Shown here in pieces: positions 1-4,130 of a stretch of DNA of 6,895 bases. This DNA is from Promicromonosporaceae bacterium (GTDB taxonomy: Bacteria; Actinomycetota; Actinomycetes; Actinomycetales; Cellulomonadaceae). Made by a program: the position numbers and the translations under genes. Numbering within the stretch: position 1 is the first letter of the stretch; each line of letters opens with the position of its first letter. The notes under the pieces are model-generated. The model made no database searches. It had not been told where the DNA came from and saw nothing but the letters and a program-made list of their open reading frames with translations. The stretch is from NCBI GenBank assembly GCA_009782865.1, contig WRIF01000085.1:1-6895 (forward strand), written 5' to 3'.

Positions 1-768
1 ATGATCTATTACCCGCTGTCCACCTTGATCCTGGCGGGCATCCGGGATGTGCTGGTCATCACCACCCCGCATGATTCGGAGCAGTTCCGCCGGCTGTTGG
101 GCGACGGCTCGCAGTTCGGCATCAACATCACCTACACCGTCCAGGAGGTACCGAACGGCCTGGCCCAGGCGTTTGTGCTTGGCGCCGAGCACATCGGCAA
201 CGAGCCGGCCGCGCTGGTGCTGGGTGACAACATCTTCTACGGCCCGGGCCTTGGCTCCTCGATGGTTCGCCATCACAACATCGATGGCGGCGCCGTGTTT
301 GCCTACCGCGTAGCCAACCCGAGCGAGTACGGGGTGGTCGAGTTTGACGACGAGTTCCGTGCCCTGTCCCTGGAGGAAAAGCCGGCCCACCCGCGCTCGA
401 ACTACGCGGTGCCCGGCCTGTACTTCTATGACAACGATGTGGTTACCATCGCCCGCGACCTGGCGCCCTCCGCCCGCGGCGAATACGAGATCACGGACGT
501 CAACCGCGCCTACCTGGAGGCGGGCAAGTTGCAGGTGGAGGTGCTGCCGCGCGGCACCGCCTGGCTCGACACGGGCACCTTCGATTCACTACTCGACGCC
601 TCGGAGTACGTCCGCACCATCGAGCACCGCCAGGGCCTGAAGGTCGGCTCCCCCGAGGAGGTGGCGTGGCGCCGCGGCTTCCTCACCGACGACGAGCTGC
701 GTACCCGCGCCGAGGCGCTGATCAAGTCAGGCTACGGCGCCTACCTGCTGAGCCTGCTCGACAACTGA
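1..768 (+). CDS. rmlA: Glucose-1-phosphate thymidylyltransferase, 5'-truncated by window edge
   Basis: This enzyme joins glucose-1-phosphate and dTTP to give dTDP-glucose, the first step of dTDP-L-rhamnose synthesis, in the cytoplasm. The visible 255 residues begin at the family's internal MIYYPLSTL segment, so the first ATG in the window is not the real start. About 30 residues, including the glycine-rich nucleotide-binding GGxGTRL loop, lie to the left. Visible family features are the [14 protein letters not shown] segment (residues 45-58), the metal-binding type LGDNIFYG (Asp76), EEKP (125-128), YEITDVN (162-168) and WLDTGT (188-193, Asp190). The C-terminal helical part is complete and ends at TGA 766-768. 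With the missing part it would reach ~285-290 residues, normal for the family. A strong hairpin follows. No frameshift or lost motif is seen in the visible part. Confidence 0.95.
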   Translation: MIYYPLSTLILAGIRDVLVITTPHDSEQFRRLLGDGSQFGINITYTVQEVPNGLAQAFVLGAEHIGNEPAALVLGDNIFYGPGLGSSMVRHHNIDGGAVFAYRVANPSEYGVVEFDDEFRALSLEEKPAHPRSNYAVPGLYFYDNDVVTIARDLAPSARGEYEITDVNRAYLEAGKLQVEVLPRGTAWLDTGTFDSLLDASEYVRTIEHRQGLKVGSPEEVAWRRGFLTDDELRTRAEALIKSGYGAYLLSLLDN

Positions 769-803
769 CCCGACCGCCGACTGGTCCACCCCTGAACAAA
801 CCC

Positions 804-849
804 GAAGGCCCGGCCTCTCTCCTCCGCGGAGCAGTGAGGCCGGGCCTTC
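804..849. terminator. Bidirectional hairpin terminator between rmlA and the CAP-repeat gene
   Basis: Arms 804-817 and 836-849 are perfectly complementary over 14 bp (GAAGGCCCGGCCTC and its reverse complement). The 18-base loop contains the self-complementary CTCCGCGGAG (822-831). It lies between two convergent genes, 35 bp after the rmlA stop and 15 bp after the other gene's stop. Neither side has a clean T-run, which is common in high-GC actinobacteria, so factor-assisted termination is possible. Confidence 0.8.
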
Positions 850-864
850 AAACATATCCGCCTG

Positions 865-2466
865 CTAACGGCCGATCTTCACCACCAAGTGACGAGTGGC
901 CGAGCCCTCCACTGGACGGGACTGCATGTCACCGACTCCGAAGAACACAGCATCAGGAGTCATCAGGGCCTCCCGGGTGTCGGGATTGTTCATCAGACCG
1001 GTCACCATCTCGGCCGCGGTGATGTTCCGCTGACTGGCCCAACCGGCTCCGGTGACCTGCCACACCCGTCCCCACCCACCGCGCGCCGCGGCGAGGCGCG
1101 CAGTTGGCCCCCGACCACTCGATTCGGTGCCCGGGGTCGACTCGGTGAGGTTTAGGCCAGTGGGGCTCACCACGTACTCGGCCAGTTGCAAGGCGGCGCC
1201 GGCCGTGGCGTAGTCCCACTCCAACACGCCCAGGCCACGAGCGCGGCGCTGGTCGTTGATCAGGCGGGATACGTCACGAGAGAAGTTCGAAGGCGCGGGG
1301 CGACGCACCGCGAACGTGTCTCCACCAAATCCCCCCCTCCAGTTGCCGGCAATCACCGTGTCGGAGTAGTTCCCAAAGCGAACCGGATCGTGGGCCACGA
1401 GGGCGTTGCCCCGCCACTCGGAGGTAATGATGAACTGACCGCGGCGGATGGCGAGCGAATCGCGTCCGTCACCGTTCCAGTCCCCGACCAGGACGGTGTC
1501 GTCGGCACGCCCAAACGAGAAGCGAAACTCGGCGGTGCCACCGGAGAAGTCGTTGTTCACGAAGAACTCGTTTCCACGACGCACCATCGGCGAATCTCCG
1601 CCGCGCCCATTCCAGTTACCGATCAAGATCTGATCCTGAGCGCGCCCAAAGGTAAACACGATATCGGCGTTACCGGTGCCAAATTGGCGGTTGGTCAGAA
1701 AAAACGTATTGCCTCGGCGCATTCCGAAGGTGTCCATGCGATTGCCGTTCCAGTCGCCAACAAGCACCTCGTCGCCTGCTCGCCCGAAGGAGAAGTTGTG
1801 TTCGGCGTTGCCGCCGGCAAGAGTGTTGTTAAGGAACAAGTGGTTGCCGCGACGCATACCCAGGGTGTCGCCGCCGCGTCCGTTCCAGTTGCCGACAAAG
1901 GTCTCGTCGCCCACCCGGCCGAAAGTGAAGCTGGTCACCGGGTTGGTAAGTCGGAAACAGCCTTCAGCCCACGGCGATCCAGACCAGCAACGACCATCGC
2001 TAAGCTGGTTCCACACCAGCATGCGGTTGCCGTCGCGCGGGCGAATGACCGGGTTCAGGCGGTACGGAGTGAAGGCAGACCTGACGGAGCCAAACTCGTA
2101 TAATTCACCATTTTCGTCAATGACCGTGCCAGAAAGGAAGAAGTTCGCGTCCTGATCACCCTCAAAGCCAACGATGTCCAAATAGCCATCGTCATCGCCC
2201 TCGGCGCCATCTCCATTGGCGGGCAGAAGGGGTTCGTCATCGGTGTAGCCGGCGTCGAAGCCGGAGTACTGGAACCACTCGTCGCCGTCCATGTCGGCGA
2301 TCTCGAGGTAGTAGTCGTCGTCGAACAGCCAGTCGGCGTCGTCGACGACGATATCTGTCTCGAGCGGGAGGTGGTCGTGGTCGGCGGCGGCGGGAATGAC
2401 TCCCACCGTCAGCAGGGCGGCAACCGTGCCAAACACGGCGCTCGTCTGGAGGGTCTTGCGCTTCAT
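865..2466 (-). CDS. Secreted repeat protein with C-terminal degenerate CAP/SCP-like domain
   Basis: A 533-residue exported protein of unknown role. Residues 1-28 form a signal peptide: a KRK start, a hydrophobic core (10-24) and PAAA before Asp29, consistent with signal peptidase I cleavage. Residues 29-110 are very rich in Asp/Glu. From about 140 to 390 there are repeats of ~45 residues with GNWNG/GDWNG, DT, RRGN and FxFGR motifs. The first, irregular unit carries Cys160 and Cys170, a likely disulfide. Residues 397-533 resemble a CAP/SCP domain: LINDQRRARGLGVLEWD near its start, then AAEMVTGLMNNPDTREALM and FFGVGDM. The histidines usual in CAP domains are not seen: the QxHAxxM-type site reads LQLAEYV, and PGHR reads PDTR. 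I therefore infer a binding rather than enzymatic role. ATG 2464-2466 is preceded by AGGAG at 6-base spacing. The gene follows rmlD on the same strand but is separated by a hairpin, so it probably has its own promoter. Confidence 0.88.
   Translation of the reverse strand: MKRKTLQTSAVFGTVAALLTVGVIPAAADHDHLPLETDIVVDDADWLFDDDYYLEIADMDGDEWFQYSGFDAGYTDDEPLLPANGDGAEGDDDGYLDIVGFEGDQDANFFLSGTVIDENGELYEFGSVRSAFTPYRLNPVIRPRDGNRMLVWNQLSDGRCWSGSPWAEGCFRLTNPVTSFTFGRVGDETFVGNWNGRGGDTLGMRRGNHLFLNNTLAGGNAEHNFSFGRAGDEVLVGDWNGNRMDTFGMRRGNTFFLTNRQFGTGNADIVFTFGRAQDQILIGNWNGRGGDSPMVRRGNEFFVNNDFSGGTAEFRFSFGRADDTVLVGDWNGDGRDSLAIRRGQFIITSEWRGNALVAHDPVRFGNYSDTVIAGNWRGGFGGDTFAVRRPAPSNFSRDVSRLINDQRRARGLGVLEWDYATAGAALQLAEYVVSPTGLNLTESTPGTESSGRGPTARLAAARGGWGRVWQVTGAGWASQRNITAAEMVTGLMNNPDTREALMTPDAVFFGVGDMQSRPVEGSATRHLVVKIGR
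1297..2004 (-). repeat. Five-unit ~45-residue repeat array in the CAP-domain protein
   Basis: Regular units occupy 1759-1893 (45 residues), 1621-1758 (46), 1486-1620 (45) and 1348-1485 (46). They are flanked by a degenerate first unit (about 1894-2004) and a final partial unit (1297-1347, residues 374-390). Each unit starts at G(D/N)WNG and runs through a D(T/S), an RRG, an F-x-x-x-N strand and a FGR-x-x-D-x-V strand. The DxNGxGxD-like loops resemble calcium-binding FG-GAP/VCBS loops. Coordinates follow from the residue numbering; the outer boundaries are approximate. Confidence 0.85.
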
Positions 2467-2472
2467 CTCATG

Positions 2473-2477
2473 CTCCT
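2473..2477 (-). promoter_or_regulatory. Ribosome binding site of the CAP-repeat gene
   Basis: AGGAG on the minus strand lies 6 bases before ATG 2464-2466 and fixes that start. A second ATG at 2469-2471 lies only 1 base from the AGGAG and would give a two-codon frame, so it is not the start. The site is part of UCCAGGAG, whose UCCAG can pair with CUGGA upstream (minus strand of 2499-2503). Confidence 0.8.
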
Positions 2478-2480
2478 GGA

Positions 2481-2543
2481 TAGGCGGGCGTTGTTGCGTC
2501 CAGCTTCCGCTCGAGTTGCCACTCGTCCCCTGTGACGGCCGTC
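2481..2543 (-). promoter_or_regulatory. Structured 5' leader, candidate regulatory RNA
   Basis: On the minus strand this region holds, in order, the palindrome GACGGCCGTC (2534-2543), a perfect 5-bp hairpin with a GGCA loop (arms 2521-2525 and 2512-2516) and, directly abutting it, a 3-bp hairpin with a GGAA (GNRA-type) loop (2502-2511). A single CUGGA (2499-2503) then follows, able to pair either with UCCAG upstream (2552-2556) or with the UCCAG that overlaps the ribosome binding site (2476-2480). This packing suggests a cis-acting leader, but individual stems are short and chance is possible. No known riboswitch class is fully matched. Confidence 0.35.
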
Positions 2544-2555
2544 AGACGTATCTGG

Positions 2556-2561
2556 AACCTA
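2556..2561 (-). promoter_or_regulatory. Candidate -10 box (TAGGTT) for the CAP-repeat gene
   Basis: TAGGTT matches TANNNT and lies in the rmlD-to-CAP gene gap, downstream of the rmlD terminator hairpin. It would start transcription near 2549 and give a leader of about 80 bases. No good -35 is visible at the usual distance. A start here would leave out the upstream UCCAG, so it conflicts with the two-state pairing idea. Confidence 0.25.
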
Positions 2562-2575
2562 CTCGCTGCCTGCGG

Positions 2576-2600
2576 AAAACGGAACCAGGTTGGCCGTTTT
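2576..2600 (-). terminator. Intrinsic-type terminator overlapping the rmlD stop codon
   Basis: Arms AAAACGG (minus strand of 2594-2600) and CCGTTTT (minus strand of 2576-2582) pair over 7 bp with an 11-base loop, itself containing AAC/GTT. The minus-strand RNA therefore ends its stem in UUUU. It begins inside the TAA stop of rmlD (2599-2601), so it would end rmlD transcription and separate it from the next gene. Because the U-run is part of the stem, strength is uncertain. Confidence 0.6.
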
Positions 2601-3489
2601 AGTGCGGAACGGCGCCCAGGACCCAACCGGCTGCAGCCACCCAACGCTCCTGCCAGTTCCCGATCGGCTCAACGCCGACGGCGCGCAGGGCCTCGTGGCC
2701 GAGCACGGAGTACGCCGGGCGGGGAGCCTTCGCGGCGAACGCCGCCGACGAGACCGGATCGACCCGGGCCGGCAGGCCTGCGGCCGCCATGATCGCCTGA
2801 GCGAAGCCGTGCCAGGTCACCTGCCCTTGGGACGTGCCATGGTAGGTGCCCGACGGGGCCCCCGCCCCCACCAGGCGGACAATCAGGTCGGCAAGGTCTA
2901 CCGTCCAGGTGGGCTGGCCCACCTGGTCATCCACCACGGTCAGCACCTCCCGCTCGGCGCCCAGCCGCGCCATGGTCTTGGGGAAGCAGGGGCCACCCGC
3001 CCCATACAGCCAGGCCGTGCGGACCACATAGTGCTCCACCCCCGCGGCGCGCACCGCCCACTCCCCCGCCGCCTTGGTGCGGCCGTACGCCCCGGCTGGG
3101 GCAAGCGGCGCGTTCTCCGGGTAGGGCGCGGCGGCGTGACCGGCGAACACGTAGTCGGTGCTGACCTGCACCAGGCGCGCCCCCACCTCTCGGCAGGCCA
3201 GGGCCAGGTTCTGGGGACCCACCGCGTTGACGTCAAAGGCGGCTGCCTCCTGGTCTTCTGCGGCGTCCACGGCCGTCCAGGCCGCGCAGTTAACGACCAC
3301 GTCGTACCTGGCGTCCCCCAACAGATCCACGACGTCGTCGTACCTGGTCACGTCCAGGATCCTGTCTCCCTCGCGGTCGACGCCCTCCACCGTGGCCCCG
3401 GCGCCACGGGCCGCGGCGACCATGTCCTGCCCGAGCATGCCCAGGGCGCCCACGATCAACCAGCGCTGCCCGTCCAAGTAAGAAGTCAT
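2599..3489 (-). CDS. rmlD: dTDP-4-dehydrorhamnose reductase
   Basis: This cytoplasmic short-chain (SDR-type) enzyme reduces dTDP-4-keto-L-rhamnose to dTDP-L-rhamnose with NAD(P)H, the last step of the pathway. Its 296 residues match the family's usual ~280-300. The Rossmann motif is GALGMLG (14-20). VVNCAAWTAVD (65-75) is the conserved second-strand region. STDYVF (110-115) and Y135-GRT-K139 give the Ser/Thr-Tyr-Lys catalytic set. RTAWLYG (157-163) and RPAYSVL (257-263) are typical RmlD segments. The ATG at 3487-3489 is chosen because the Rossmann strand starts about 10 residues later. No ribosome binding site precedes it, but TACGAT sits six bases upstream, pointing to a leaderless mRNA. It diverges from rmlC over 15 bp, and a hairpin overlaps its stop codon. 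All key residues look intact. Confidence 0.96.
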   Translation of the reverse strand: MTSYLDGQRWLIVGALGMLGQDMVAAARGAGATVEGVDREGDRILDVTRYDDVVDLLGDARYDVVVNCAAWTAVDAAEDQEAAAFDVNAVGPQNLALACREVGARLVQVSTDYVFAGHAAAPYPENAPLAPAGAYGRTKAAGEWAVRAAGVEHYVVRTAWLYGAGGPCFPKTMARLGAEREVLTVVDDQVGQPTWTVDLADLIVRLVGAGAPSGTYHGTSQGQVTWHGFAQAIMAAAGLPARVDPVSSAAFAAKAPRPAYSVLGHEALRAVGVEPIGNWQERWVAAAGWVLGAVPH

Positions 3490-3494
3490 GGGAG
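3490..3494 (+). promoter_or_regulatory. Ribosome binding site of rmlC (GGGAG)
   Basis: GGGAG lies 10 bases before GTG 3505-3507, a slightly long but usable spacing, and supports the GTG start. It directly abuts the rmlD start codon, so if it is used the rmlC mRNA must begin inside the rmlD coding sequence and be antisense to the rmlD 5' end. Confidence 0.5.
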
Positions 3495-3495
3495 A

Positions 3496-3501
3496 ATCGT
3501 A
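3496..3501 (-). promoter_or_regulatory. Candidate -10 box (TACGAT) for leaderless rmlD
   Basis: On the minus strand TACGAT fits TANNNT and is separated from the rmlD ATG by exactly six bases (TCTCCC), the spacing expected when transcription starts at the A of ATG. The -35 would fall at about 3519-3524 (TTCAAC, a weak match to TTGACA), inside rmlC codons 5-7. Confidence 0.5.
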
Positions 3502-3504
3502 GGC

Positions 3505-4122
3505 GTGCTAGTCCGCGAGTTGAAGATTGCCGGTGCGTTTGAACTGACCCCCAAGCAACTGGGCGACCCCCGGGGGATGTTCATGGAGGCCTTCAAGGCC
3601 CCCGTCTTCGAGCAGACGATGGGACACCGCTTCGACCTGCAGCAGGCCAACCTGTCGGTCAGCGCCGCCGGGGTTGTGCGAGGCATCCACTTCGCCGACG
3701 TGCCGCCCGGGCAGGCCAAGTACGTGCAGTGCGTGCGCGGCGCCGTGCTCGACGTCATCGTCGACCTGCGCCTCGGTTCTCCCACCTTCGGGCAGTACGA
3801 CACCGTGCTCCTCGACGACACCGACCGCCGCGCCGTCTACCTGTCCGAGGGCCTCGGCCACGCCTTCATGAGCCTGGAAGACGGCTCAACCGTCATGTAC
3901 CTCTGCTCCACCGGCTACAACCCCGGCCGCGAGCACGGGGTACACCCGCTGGATACGGAGGTGGCCATCGCCTGGCCCACCGAGGACCGTCACGGACGGC
4001 CCATCACCCCCGAACTGTCCGCCAAGGACGAGGCCGCCCCTAGCCTCGCCGAGGCGACCGCCACCGGCCTGCTGCCCAGGTTTGCCGAGGTCACCCAGTT
4101 CATCGAGGCGTTGCGCGCCTGA
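3505..4122 (+). CDS. rmlC: dTDP-4-dehydrorhamnose 3,5-epimerase
   Basis: This cupin-fold enzyme epimerises dTDP-4-keto-6-deoxyglucose at C3 and C5, the third step of dTDP-L-rhamnose synthesis. The 205-residue product has the family order: DPRGMF (21-26), QQANLSVSAAGVVRGIHF (46-63), QAKYVQCVRG (70-79), LDVIVDLR (82-89), SPTFG, YLSEGLGHAF (112-121), VMYLCSTGYNP (130-140), and REHGVHPLD (142-150). His62 and Tyr132 match the catalytic residues of the mycobacterial enzyme by number, which supports the GTG start at 3505. Asp175 in KDEAAP may be the partner acid. The frame stays open far upstream across rmlD, but that part has no RmlC similarity. It is divergent from rmlD and convergent with the protease gene, with 8 bp between stop codons and no terminator in that gap. 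Confidence 0.96.
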   Translation: MLVRELKIAGAFELTPKQLGDPRGMFMEAFKAPVFEQTMGHRFDLQQANLSVSAAGVVRGIHFADVPPGQAKYVQCVRGAVLDVIVDLRLGSPTFGQYDTVLLDDTDRRAVYLSEGLGHAFMSLEDGSTVMYLCSTGYNPGREHGVHPLDTEVAIAWPTEDRHGRPITPELSAKDEAAPSLAEATATGLLPRFAEVTQFIEALRA

Positions 4123-4130
4123 GGCTCGGG

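Noticed and set aside
1186..2103. Long plus-strand frame antisense to the CAP-repeat gene
   Set aside because: Mirrors the repeats of the real minus-strand protein, which has a signal peptide, ribosome binding site and ordered domains; no independent motif.
2463..2471. ATG-AGA-TGA mini-frame overlapping the CAP-repeat gene start
   Set aside because: Its ATG is one base from the AGGAG, too close for initiation; the ATG at 2464-2466 has normal spacing.
2590..3504. Plus-strand frame antisense to rmlD that continues in frame into rmlC, giving an apparent 510-residue protein
   Set aside because: The part before 3505 has no RmlC or other recognisable similarity, while the opposite strand encodes an intact RmlD. 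The RmlC residue numbering fits the GTG at 3505. The open frame is a by-product of GC-rich codons.
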